From Tomocerus qinae (taxonomy: Eukaryota > Arthropoda > Collembola > Entomobryomorpha > Tomoceridae): a stretch of DNA of 64,000 nt. Made by a program: the position numbers and the translations under genes. A model generated the notes under the pieces. It made no database searches and was not told the DNA's origin. It was given only the letters and a program-made list of their open reading frames with translations. Position 1 is the first letter of the stretch. Each line of letters begins with the position of its first letter. This document shows, piece after piece, positions 1 to 11,219 of the stretch. The stretch covers positions 36,642,001 to 36,706,000 of the forward strand of contig CM034546.1 in NCBI GenBank assembly GCA_020055645.1, read 5' to 3'.

Positions 1-648
1 TGAGTAAATTAAGGCTAAGAACATGTTCTTAGTTAAACAAAACTGTTCTTTTTCAGCCGCTTTCAACACCACTCGAAGTATGTCCAGTCCTGCAGCAGTG
101 AGTTCTTCATCCCCATCGTCATCTTCTTCGCTGTCAGACCCATTCGTATTCTCAGATTCTCTCTCATCGGAATCCTCCTCGCTTGTGTTCTCAGACTCCC
201 TCTCATCGGAATCCTCCTCGCTAGTTGAAGATTCGCTAGCTACAGAAGCGCTTTCATCTTCATCTGTCGAAGACTCTTCATCGTCGGCATCAGAGCCAGA
301 AGAACTGTCGCACACTTGTTCTTCAGTTATTATGTTATTAAGAAGTTCCCTCAGAATGTTCTTTGTGAGTTTGATAAAATCAAACTCGGCGTTATAGACG
401 ATACGTTGAAACATCTTTATGCTCTCCAAGGGCAAAGATTTTGGCTCACCGTCATCATCTTCAGAGTCGCTGGGTATGCGTTTATTTCTTGTATCCGAAC
501 CATTGGAAGAACTGTGATTAGAATCTTCATCAGAAGATTCTTCACGTTTTCTTTTAGAAGAGGGCACTTGTTGGTAGTGCCTTTCTAAATTACATTTGTT
601 GGAAAACATCTTGCCACATTTAGGGCAGTTCATGATGATATTGTGCAT
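1..648 (-). CDS. Acidic protein with N-terminal zinc-finger-like motif, partial (3' end outside window)
   Basis: An open frame of 216 codons starts at ATG 648 and runs off the left edge, so the C-terminus is missing. A second in-frame ATG is at 633. Residues 8-24 read CPKCGKMF...ERH, the first three ligands of a C2H2 finger (C-x2-C-x12-H), but no second His follows at the usual spacing. A basic KRKRE patch (about residue 33) could be a nuclear signal. The rest alternates Ser/Glu/Asp-rich tracts with two helical stretches, one around FDFIKLTKNILRELLNN and one at the visible end. A 13-residue acidic unit (SEEDSDERESENT) occurs twice in tandem, a 39-bp duplication. The Ser-rich open frames on the plus strand are shadows. 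I do not recognise the family; it could be a host nuclear protein or a transposon accessory protein. Confidence 0.55.
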   Translation of the reverse strand, partial: MHNIIMNCPKCGKMFSNKCNLERHYQQVPSSKRKREESSDEDSNHSSSNGSDTRNKRIPSDSEDDDGEPKSLPLESIKMFQRIVYNAEFDFIKLTKNILRELLNNIITEEQVCDSSSGSDADDEESSTDEDESASVASESSTSEEDSDERESENTSEEDSDERESENTNGSDSEEDDDGDEELTAAGLDILRVVLKAAEKEQFCLTKNMFLALIYS

Positions 649-1291
649 AGCTATTATAAATTATATATTAAAAAGCGTAAGAAGAAATGCGACTGTACTG
701 CTCGGAGGTCAGACACAGAATGAGGTTGATAATGTAAAATGCAATACTTGAGTAATAATAATATTTCTTGATATAACTAAAAGCAATTTATGTATCTAAT
801 CTCTCATTCGTTTTCATAGAAACCTATTTGATAAACTAAATCCATTTAATTAAATCAAACTCAATTTAATGAATGAAAAATACTAATTAAAGAACGGTAA
901 CACGAAATGTTTAATAGTATAACTTTGCAAATGTATGGAGCTTTCACTCGGAAATGTTAATTTTATAAATGCTTCTAAACGATAATAAGGTTAACGTCCA
1001 ATTCAATATTTGAATTACCTAACCAATAATGGATGGACGAGTCAACTGTTAAAAAGCAACATTAGATTTTTCGACGATATTGGGATGGATTTTCATTACA
1101 AATTAGTTATAATGGTATATTATAAATGTACAAGGTATCGAAAATTCTGGGTTTTTAGGAAAAAACCCTCAACTCCGGGTTTTTAGGTTTAAAGGTTTTA
1201 TTTATAACTATAGACATAAATGCAAGCCTATACTTATATACCATGTATGAAATATACAGCTGACATTAACAACAACCGGTAACCCTGCAAC
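649..1291. other. Intergenic sequence, no feature seen
   Basis: AT-rich, stop-dense in all frames. It would hold the promoter of the minus-strand zinc-finger-like gene, but no clear TATA or initiator is seen. Confidence 0.4.
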
Positions 1292-1887
1292 CAATGTACT
1301 AAATTTACCACTTTTTAGCCTTTTTTACCATCACAGTGGTAAAATGCACTTAATGGTAAAAACGCATTTAATGGTAAAAATGGTAAATTTTAGCGATTGA
1401 TTAGACAGCTGAGAACAGATACACTAGACTTCCTAAACTATAAGTTTTAAAACTTTATTTTCTATGAAATATTTCCAATTAGCCCCTTAATCAATTAAAT
1501 TAATCATATTTATTTGATTGTACACCAAAAGTTATGAAACAATTTAGAAAGAAAGATTGTATTTGGTATCGCCCATTTAAAATTGATACTAATTTAATTG
1601 CAATTAATTTCTCGATCAGCAAGGGTTGTTAGCCCCCATTAGTTGAATCCTACTCTGATTGATGAACACTTATCAATTTGTGACAACAATGATCATCTGC
1701 TAAGCTATTTTATACTTTGGCACCGAATTTTATTCAAAATTCAAACACGAAATTTAAATGAAAATATTTTTTACCATTTTTACCATTTATACCACTTACC
1801 ACTACTTTTTAGGTAGTGGTATTTAACGTTAAATACCATTAAAAACCACTTACCACTGGTAAGTGGTAAATGGTATTTTGGACACTG
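1292..1887. mobile_element. hAT-type MITE, complete (596 bp), with 8-bp target duplication
   Basis: The element starts CAATGTACTAAAT and ends ATTTTGGACACTG; the ends are imperfect inverted repeats of the CAGTG type typical of hAT. It is flanked by the 8-bp direct repeat CCTGCAAC at 1284-1291 and 1888-1895, the expected hAT target-site duplication. Internally both ends carry many TACCAC/GTGGTA motifs that can fold into a hairpin. It has no open frame. A second, truncated copy lies at 41375-41785. Confidence 0.75.
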
Positions 1888-4102
1888 CCTGCAACTACTA
1901 TTATTTACGTCGCATAAAAATTCAATTTTAACTTGTTTCAACATACAGCAAGCAGGCATTTTTTATTGTTTAACCATCAGTTAGGGTCACATAAACAGTC
2001 AAAATGCAAAGAAATCTAAAATATATATTATATATTACTTCTCATGTTGGATTTATTCTAAACTAAAAAGGTAAACCAAACAATGCACAAATGACTCTGA
2101 CATTTAAGTAGTGTACAAGCGATTCCGAAATAAAATCTTCATTCAATATTAATGATGCATGAACATGAATAAGTAATATCCATTGTATAATGAGAATAAT
2201 ATTTAAGATTGTGTTATTTAGTTGTGTAAATGTGTGCAATATATATAATTTTAGTATCCATAATCAATACATATGATTTGTAGAATTACAATAATTTTAT
2301 ACTATATTATAATCGTAATAGCACAATAAATTTATGTATGTTAATTAATTCTGACAGATTTAGAAAAATGTTACCAACGTTCTATAAGGCCGGTAAAAGG
2401 AAACAAACAAGACATTTAAAATAGATTCTATTAGAGCATAATAAATCTTTCATTAAAAAGAGATATAATAAGTTTCAGCTATTCCAAAAATTGAAAGTAT
2501 AATTATTAAGTTATATGATCAAAATGTAATTTTAATGCTAATGATATAGTCTTTAAGAAATAAGTATAAATAAGCTTTGTCCGGTTATTCCCTAATTGTA
2601 TTTTTGGGCTTTGATCCATTGTTTTGATTTTCTATTTGGTTTAAGTATAAAAATATGAATAAATGAAAAATGTGAATATACTTAATTATTTTTGGAATAG
2701 TAATGATATAAGATGCTTTATCGTTTTAGTCAACAGTAATTACAGTTTGGGAAGGTATTACCAAGAAATTCGAAGAAATAAATCACAAACATCGTTACTG
2801 CAGGCGATATTCTAAAATTAACACTTTAAATAGGGTAGTACATTTAGTGAGTATATGCTTGCATTTTGCATGTTATAGCTGGTAAGGTTGCTAATGACGA
2901 TTGGGCTCCACCATTATATTCGGTTTTAACTTTTTTGGGAAACTTGTGTCTAGTCCGGAAGTAATGGTAGCAGAAAGAGAAAATTGGTCCCTAGAAAAAC
3001 CGAGAATATAAATTGATAGCAAATTGCCTTTGCTATGATATATTCATAATCTTTACCTTTGATTTTCAGTTAATATAAATTTTACATGAAAACATTAATA
3101 TGTTAGTAGGTCCCTAAAAGAATGTTTGCTACTTTGTACCAAATAGTATAGCTAATGTTTGAAAAGTTAGTCTAAATGCCACACGATATTATAAATTTTA
3201 CCCAAATGAACAGTAAACATGAACTTTATATAACCATTTAAGTAGTTTGTCAAAATCCGTACTTTGAGAAATGTGTGTGTCAAACTATGCTCATTTAAAT
3301 GGCAGTGGTTGTTAATATTAGTATACCAGTAGATAATGCATGGTAAAAATATATTATATGTTTAAACATGTAAATCTACTTTTTAAGGTGGTACAATCAA
3401 ATGTGATAAGTTTAAGATATCTTTATTAATTATTACGACAATTAATGGATGGCCGAAATAAGAACATCTGAACATTACTCTAAATATTCAATATAAAATG
3501 TCTACCCCATACAAACAAAATAAAAAAAATGTCAATTGAATTTTGGCCTAGAATTTACTAATTCCATTATTACCAAGTCTTTTGTCTGAACAGTCGACCA
3601 GCTTTTGCGTTTATCAGTTATGCAGTAAATTGTAAATGGCAAATATTACACGTAATATAATGGAAAGAAAATACACAAAAGATTAAAATATTCACATTTA
3701 GTTGAACTTATATCTCTCTATATAGATAAAATATATATGACAACCGAATATAATACTGTATAGAGCTGCCAGTTTTCGCTGTCACAAGATTTGGAACATG
3801 AAAAATCCTTTTATCTATTGATAATGCATGATTCAGTGCCCAAGAGGGATTTACCGTACATTTACTCAATAACATAATGGTTCCATATATTATTTCTGAT
3901 TCCATTAAACGACATAACAACAAAAAATTCTTTGACTCGCTTATCACCATCCTCCAACCTCGCCCATTCAAAGTCCAAAGCCGTGCAGCAGATATTGCTC
4001 TTCCGCAATTTTACAATTCTGCCATTAGCGTGGTTAACTTACGTGCGGTTATATTGCAATTTCTGTGCTCTTTATAAAATAATTTTATCTCCAATTTATA
4101 CA
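1888..4102. other. Intergenic region upstream of the CARD-NB-ARC gene; partly duplicated at 42.5-43.1 kb
   Basis: No gene seen. About 2080-3130 is a diverged relative of 42530-43110, sharing blocks such as ATTTTCTATTTGGTTTAAGT-like and GTAGTACA-TTAGTGAGT-TATGCTTGCATT. Short open frames at 3708-4261 have no protein-like composition and overlap the start of the CARD gene. Confidence 0.4.
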
Positions 4103-7100
4103 ATGGAAGACGAAATTAAACAAAATCTTGTTTTCTTGACTGAAAATCTGTCAAATTTAACAATGGTGCTGACATATTTGATTCAATTGGACATCATCTC
4201 TAACGCTGAAAAGGAGGACATTGTAAGTTTACTTATTATTTATTTATTGCTGGCTTTATAATATACCGCATGGCTTCTGGGCATCAAATAATAGGAATAC
4301 CTTACATTTCACCAAGGAGTGTCATTTATTGCTGATAGAAAATGGGATAGACAGTTAGAGAGTATAAAGAAATAGAATCAGTTTCTACAGCCGTTAAATA
4401 TATGAATAAAAGTTGGAATTTAATAAACAATGTGAAAGTCAGGCTGTGATACAAAAGTGTTGTATGAAAAGGAAATAATATTGGTAGGACAAATTTATGG
4501 GATGAGGTTGGCAAATTAAATTAATAAATGTTTTGATAAAAAAGTAAACCGAATTGACTAGCACTCATTCTCAATTAAACTTTGTCAGCAACAGATCATG
4601 AACTGGACTGAAACTTGATAGTTTGGCTCGATCTCTAACTAGCGTTATTTTTTGTGCTTGTGTTATTTTCAAAGAATTTTCCCCAAAGGGAATGGAGATA
4701 CCCCGAATTTCGCCAAATAAGTTCGTATTGATGATTTTACTTGAGGCAATAGAATATTTTAAGTGATATGAACGATTTAAATAATTTAAAGAACTAAGGC
4801 ACTTGGCAGCTCTTTCTTGAAAATTAAAATTAGAAATAAGAAAAATGACACCATATTTGCACTCAGATTTTTTTAACTACAAAACCTGAAAAAATATAGG
4901 TAAAACCATTTTTCAAAAGTCTGCTCTTCAGGAGTCCTAGACAAATACTTTTACTACTTATCTGTTCGGTTCTTTCATTCTCATCGCTGGCAAAAGTCAG
5001 AAGTCACCCTTAATTGACAATCCTTATGTTTAGCAGCTCAGAATGCATATTAACCCATTCGTAGGAGTTGTATTGCTATAGAACAAATCATTGTTTAGTT
5101 AATTCTACTAACCTAAACTAAAACCAACTTGAAGGTTCACTAAAAACGGGTGGCGATCACCGTCTATTTTATATTTCATGATATTCATGAAGGATTTTTA
5201 CTAAATATAGTCGACGATAAATATAGTTTGATGGAGGAAATATTAATTAATATTGCAACTTGAATTTCGATAGTTATAAGATAAAATTTTGTAATAAAAG
5301 TCACAAAAACAGTTTTAACACTCAATTTCTACTTGTAATGGATGTACAACGCTAAACATTCCATGTTGACTTCAAAAGTAGGGAAACTACATATAAAATT
5401 TTACCTTGTTTAGTCGGTCAATGGATTTAGGTTCTTAATTTGTGCGACCCTCTTTTCTAAAAGCTAGTTTAGCTGACTATACCAACTAGGTTTGTAAATG
5501 CTTTCTTCAAATATTATTTGTAGGAGGCAGAAAATACTCCAACTAACAAAAACAACAAACTGCTGTTTACACTGCTAAAGAAAGATTGGAAACTAATCAG
5601 AGATAGGTTTCTAGAAATATTATTGAAAACAAAAAATGATGTTTGTGCACAAAAAATAATTCAAAAATCGAACGTAAGAATGCAAGAATGCGTTCCACCA
5701 CAAACCAAAACCACTCTTTTCCATCCAAAAATAGATCAAAAGTGGTGGCCAGATAAAAAACAGCTAATAAAGTCCCTTCTCAAAAGAAAATTCGGAGAGA
5801 AAATGTTAATTGACGAGCTACAAGAGCGAATTACAAAAGATGAGAATCGAATGGTCGTCATCTGTGAATCTCTAGCTGCGACTAAATATTCGGGGATGGG
5901 AGGAGTCGGCAAAACTCTCACCGCCAAATGGTATGCACACACTTACGAACAAGAATATGATCACATTATATGGATTGATTGCGGAGAAGGCAGTCTCCTC
6001 ACTTCGAAAGCCTGGCCAGAGATTTGGACATCAATCACCTGGAGAAGCTGACGTTAAAAGAAATTGCTGTGAAGAGTTTTAATGAGTTGAAGAATTTCAG
6101 ATGTCTCTGTATTTATGACAATGCAGAAAATTACAAAGGAGAAGACGGAATTATAACTGTCCTCCCAAAAGATTTAGAAAACTTTTATTGCATCATCACG
6201 TCCCGAAGTCGTGAATGGGGAACAGAGACTGGATTCGGGAAAATATCTGACCTGGAACTGGACATTTTTAGTGAAGAAGAAAGTCTGGATTTCTTGAAAA
6301 CCAATTTGAATGCGTCAATAGAGCGCACAGATTTACAACTGAAGGAACTATGTCGACTAATGGGTAATCTTCCATTGGCTCTTCAATTGGCTGTCGCTGC
6401 ACTAAACAATAAAAAAATTGAATTGCAAAATTACATTGGGAAAACTTCTTCGATGGATGTGGGATTCCTTGATGAGAAATTCGATGACTATGAAAAGACA
6501 ATCAACAAAAATATCAAAGTATCGTTAGATTTGATTTTGAAACAGAAAAATGGTAAAATGGCATACGAAATATTAATGATATTTGGATATATTCGACCAG
6601 ACGACGTTCAATCGTTATTTCTATCCAGAGTTTTAAACGTCGACCCAAGTGGAATAGAAGATGCCATAAATTTGTTGGAAAAGTATGCATTGATCACGAA
6701 AACCGGAAAAGTGTTGGAATTTTCCCATAAAGACGGAATAATGAATAAATTATTATGTAGAAACAAAGTAAAGATGGAAATGTCTTTATTGAGTATTCAT
6801 CGACTTCTGCAGCAAGTAATACGTTACAATGGGCTTGAGTCAGAGAATGAGACGCTGAAGAAAATTCTCAGCTGTGCGGGATTTATCGACTACAAATTTA
6901 TTCCGTTTACCAAATACGCTGATGAAAAATTGCAGAAAACATTTCCAAAAGTCAAAGCAGAGTTACTCGATCAAAGACAATTGAGGAAATTGATCGGAGA
7001 AGGAAGAATGGAAGAAGCAGTTGAATTGGCAAAATTTATTAATGGAGAAGTGGACACTCAAACTTCGAAATTTAATTATGCTGTTTGTATGAATAAGAAC

Positions 7101-8783
7101 GGACAAGTTGAGGAATGTGTGGATATCCTTAAAGAACTTTATCTGGAGAAGGGAAGGGAGACGGGAGACAAGGGTATGATCAAAGTTTTAGGAACGATGC
7201 TAAAATACTTGGCGACAATTGATAATATTAAAACAGACGTCGATTTCGAATTGATGGACTTGAAAGTAAATCCAACTGGAAATAAAATCGGAAATATTTT
7301 ATTCTGTATCTATTTGGGTATGGGAAAGTTAGAAGAAGCATTGCTAATTGCAGAAGAAATAGGAGGCGAATCCCACATAATCAAAATTCTACGTGTAACG
7401 TTGAGACAAATAAGATTAAAAGAATCGGTCCAACTGGCGAAGATAATTGCAGAAGAATTGAAATCACAAACATCAAAATTTAATTATGCCATTTGCCTGG
7501 CCAAGAATGGACAAGAGAAGGAATGTGTTGACATCCTGAAGGAATTGGGGAAGGAAGAAATGAAGGAAACGAGAGGGTATTGTAAAGACAGTCTGGAAAT
7601 GGGGATTTTAGGATTGAAAGAAGAATTGTCCAGAGAATTGGTTAATATCCACTTAAAGGTTATTCAATGCAGAATAGAACTGAAAAATGAATCGAAAAGA
7701 AGAAAAGACGCTAAACAAAGTTTGGAGGTAGTTTATTCAGAAGATTCACTTGGCACTTTGATTCGATTAGTCCATTCTGATTTCATAAAGTCCAATTATT
7801 CTCTCATAAAGATAGTAAATAAATCAACACTCAAATTGGAATTGGGAGGAGAATCAGGTAAAATTGATTTGTTTGGATGTTCATTGGATCTTTCATCTTT
7901 CGATCGACTGTCTCCAGAGGAATTGCAGTTAGAGAATGTCTCATTCAATAGAAATGGACGGGAAGTGGAGGAGGCGAATCTCAACGAATTCTGTGACTTC
8001 CACAAAATCAATGAATTGATCCTCATGAGGAGTAAAATGTCTATCGAGTTGAGTGACGAAATCTCCATGGAATATCTTTACTTAAATGAAGTGAAAGTGT
8101 TGAACTGGAAAGAGGCCAGATGGAATATTCAAAGATTAAAATTGTGGGATATTCCATTTGTGGAAAAGACGAAAATGAAAGTCAAAGAGATGGACTTTTG
8201 GAGATCTTCTTTGGACATTTCTTGTCTTCCTCCAACAATTGAAAAACTGCATTTAGATTATGCAAAAGTTGTTTGTGATGAACCAATTGACCTTCCAAAT
8301 CTGAAATATTTGACACTAGAATGGATGTCCGATTCTTCCTTCTTGTCTTCTTTCCGATCTGCCAACCTCACACACATACACTTCGGTAGGACATGGAAAG
8401 TGTATGTAGATCAAATACCCAAAAGCCTCACCCACATTGAAGTAACTAAACTTTTTTTTAGTAGCACGAGAGTTGTTGGTGGAGTGAGGAGAGTGGAGAA
8501 ACTCATTCTATCCGACTGTTCTGTTATAGAAGTGGAGGAATTTTTGGGTCACTTTCAGACAGACGAACTCGTTCTTTACTCTTGGATTACACCAAAAGAG
8601 TTGATTGAGTTGACGAAGAAAGAAATAAAGAGAATTGCAGTCGGACCAGTAAATTGGGACGAAGAAGATTTGTCGGTTCTCTCCAGGCACGTCGACAGAA
8701 AAGCAGATTATTATTTGTGGGGGGGAGGAAGGGGGAGGGGAATGGAGGAGAAAGAGTTTGAGGAGTTAAGGAAAATATATTAA
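4103..8783 (+). CDS. CARD-NB-ARC-TPR-LRR protein (NLR/Apaf-1-like), two exons; one frameshift
   Basis: Exon 1 is 4103-4222 (40 codons, ends ...EKEDI); a GTAAGT donor follows. Exon 2 starts at 5524 after TTGTAG, phase 0, and joins the long frame. Residues 1 to about 85 read as a CARD: six amphipathic helices with the usual L..L...ENL.NL..VL.YL pattern and a second half ending DRFLEIL. Then NB-ARC: P-loop GMGGVGKT (residues 164-171, nt 5893-5916), Walker B-like CIYDNAEN (about 6107-6130), ITSR sensor, NLPLAL (GLPL) motif, winged helix, and an MHD-like IHRLLQQ (about 6798). Two TPR-like repeats (about 7010-7560) share TSKFNYA.C..KNGQ..ECVDILKEL. From about 7750 an irregular LRR solenoid runs to the stop. 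The frame shifts by one base near 6000-6015, where WIDCGEGSLLTS continues as FESLARDLDI in another frame; this is either an error or a lesion. Nine residues (155-163) sit just before the P-loop where other STAND proteins have none. Family knowledge: such proteins oligomerise on ligand binding and recruit CARD partners. The specific role is inference. Confidence 0.82.
4223..5523 (+). other. Intron inside the CARD of the NB-ARC gene
   Basis: 1301 bp, GTAAGT donor and TTTGTAG acceptor with an upstream pyrimidine-rich stretch. Phase 0, cutting the CARD in two at the same place as the intron in the CARD-Rho gene at 54333-55669. No other gene is seen inside it. Confidence 0.75.
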
Positions 8784-9001
8784 ACTAGTTCGAGTAAATA
8801 CAAATAATTGTGATTCTAGTTGATGTCGAGGATTGGATTTCTTTCCTTTTGTTGGTGCAGTAATTCCTATTGCATTTACTTTAATGGTCAATTTATTTTG
8901 TCTTTATTCATGCTTACATTTTGATCGTCCTAAATGTTATCCACAGTAATCTTTAAAGGCTATGAAATGAAGTTATATAAAATCATTTATGACCTTTTGT
9001 A

Positions 9002-9007
9002 AATAAA
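9002..9007 (+). terminator. Candidate polyadenylation signal AATAAA
   Basis: AATAAA lies about 220 bp after the stop codon of the CARD-NB-ARC gene, in AT-rich sequence. The hexamer is common in such DNA, so this is only a candidate. Confidence 0.35.
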
Positions 9008-9849
9008 ATCTTTATTTTAATGAATTTTGAATCATTGTGAAAACTAAATAAACCATAAACTCCAGTTCCCTCCAACTGGCGTCGCAACCGCATTTTCTCA
9101 TTTCGATCGCTAGCAGACATTTTTTGGTCACAATCGAAAGCCAGTAATCTATTCTATTGTTAACACACGCCGAAGACATCAAAAGTTTCCTATATGGTCA
9201 TGAAATACTACCTTTCGTGCCAAAAAGGCATATTTCATGCAAATGCAACGTTGGACAAACATTTTCATACGGAGTTCAAAGACTTTGATGTAAAACTGTC
9301 TCAAATCCTTATTTGCATGTTCAACTCTATTTATTCACATCCATCTTCTCAAATAATTCTTTTTTGTAGCATAATTCGTATTTTAGAAATTTATTTTATC
9401 AGCCTAAAAGCTACCTACACTCCCATTGGCGTCGCAACCGCATTTCCTTATTTCAAGCAATACCCAACAAATATTGGTCAATGGTAAGACTGCAACGTAC
9501 TCTATTGTCAATACCCGCCGAAGACATAAAAAGTTGTCGACAAGTTGATGAAATTTGAATTCCTCCTATATAAGACAATTTTCATGCAGTGCAGGCAATT
9601 TAAGTTTTCAGATATTTCCAAACCTGATAAAATAAAATAAACTAACTAAAATCAACGAAATTAATTTATCCATGGTCACCTTAGCTCTTACTTGATTTGC
9701 GTGCAAATGTCGCGTTGGACTAACATCTTCATCCATCAGTAACATATCAATAGGCAAGGCTCCTACTACATCCCAAGAAAAATGTAATTTTTTTGTCAAT
9801 AAAAGTTAAAAATCCAAAACATAATAATATTTACATTTTTGCTAATATT

Positions 9850-10160
9850 TTGTGGTAAGCCCTCCCTGATCAAATTCCTGATACGCGAATGTCATCCAGA
9901 TACCCGTCCAAGTTGATGTGAAACTGGGTGAAATTCTCCACATGTTCATCTATTTGCCAGACGTAAGCCAGCACATGTGGCTTGCGTGGTAGAGTGTCAA
10001 TCTCTATGGCGAGTGGTCACAGCTTCGATGCTTGGCGATATTGGTGTTTGGATACGGTTTTTTCCACCGCTGATGTATTTAGCAGTTACGGCTGTTACTA
10101 ATTATGCATCATGCAATGGTTTTCCCGCTTCTGTAACTCCGAATGGAGAAATACCTTAAC
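9850..10160 (+). repeat. tRNA-derived SINE-like sequence
   Basis: TGGCTTGCGTGGTAGAG at about 9979 resembles a Pol III A box. AGCTTCGATGCT about 45 bp later resembles a weak B box. A similar tail motif (GATCAAATTCCTGA) recurs in variant form near 40165 and 47677. Ends are not resolved. Confidence 0.3.
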
Positions 10161-10254
10161 ATTTCTTCGTACTACTTAACGTAACATTTAAAAGAAAGTG
10201 AGTTATGTTCAACTGGTGTAATTGGTTTCTAACGAAACAAACCAGTAGTGTATG

Positions 10255-10259
<5 letters not shown>

Positions 10260-10286
<27 letters not shown>
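10260..10286. repeat. Poly-T tract
   Basis: An uninterrupted run of about 27 T. It could be the A-tail of a minus-strand retroposon, but no clear element body is attached. Confidence 0.6.
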
Positions 10287-10794
10287 TTTCTCAGTCTTCT
10301 CAAACACTTCCTTTATATGGTAATAAAACCTATGAAATTTGTTTCTGCGCTCTTCTTAATTAGCAAACACTTCCATTAGATCAGTTCATTCACATCTGTT
10401 AAACTCCAATTATTCTCTTTTAAAGAATTAAATTCTTTTAAAGATAAAATAAATAATAAATAATTCATATAGCAAATAATTAATATAGACAGTAACCTAA
10501 ATTTTATCCTACTGGGATGACCACGGGATTTTATCCCTTCGACCACCAGCGAGTAATTATTGTTAGAATTAGACTGCATTCTACTCTATTATCACAACCC
10601 ACTGAAGACAAAAAGTTTTCGACAAGACCATAAAATATCAACTTCCCTCCCAATAGCCAAAGTTAAAAAGCCAAAGCCCAGAAACCAATATTTTAGTGAC
10701 GTAAATTTTAAAAATTATTTACTTATAGTCCAAAACAGAACAACACCCCTCACTGATATCGCATCCGCATTTTCTCATTTCAATTCCAATACCA

Positions 10795-11219
10795 TATGAG
10801 GGTTTGGACGCAAGTGCTCACGAAATATGCAGTCCGCATACACGTAGAGCGGTCCTAGTTCACCTTTATTCTATTTATGCTAGAAATGATGAAATAATAT
10901 TTATGAATCTAGTTACCCGTGATACCGAAATGTCCAATAATGCCCGATGATCCACAGGAAAGTTCAGGAACACAATGTATATTTATTACACACAAAGAAT
11001 AATACTCAAACTGGAATGATAAGTGACTTTGAAAATAATAGAAATAATATATTTGGAACACAAAGCAACGTAGTCTCCCCGTCCCAGGTTCTCCAGCAAC
11101 TGGCGTGTCCAACGGAGCTCCTCGCGTAGTCTTTCCGCTGCACTATGCAAATTGGTGGGTTGCTGAGGTGGATGGTTGGGTGGTGACGTCATGAGGAGTG
11201 GGCTGTAGCCATCTTCATA
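10795..11219 (-). repeat. 3' LTR of the Ty3 element
   Basis: 425 bp, near-identical to 20183-20607. The ends were fixed by the flanking ACCA duplication and by the polypurine tract that directly abuts 11219. Confidence 0.9.

Larger units (their letters stand above)
9060..10794. repeat. Decayed tandem-like repeat array, left part (unit about 345 bp)
   Basis: Two short blocks recur in order. Block a (GGCGTCGCAACCGCATTT) is at about 9078, 9427 and, diverged, 10757. Block b (CTCTATTGTCAA..CCCGCCGAAGACA) is at about 9155, 9500 and 10583. The spacing of the first two copies is about 345 bp. The Ty3 element entered just after the third block a, and the series resumes at 20608. No coding sequence; function unknown. 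Confidence 0.6.

Noticed and set aside
23-588. Plus-strand Ser-rich open frames
   Set aside because: They are antisense shadows of the acidic minus-strand frame; Ser codons there are the complement of Glu/Asp/Ser codons.
5866-5892. The 27-bp insert before the P-loop as a tiny intron
   Set aside because: No GT/AG borders and too short to be spliced.
7796-8690. Minus-strand open frames inside the CARD-NB-ARC gene
   Set aside because: The plus-strand frame has domain motifs and continues through; the minus frames have none.
10947-11192. Open frames inside the LTRs, repeated at 20335-20616
   Set aside because: They recur only because the LTRs are duplicated; no domain and no start context.
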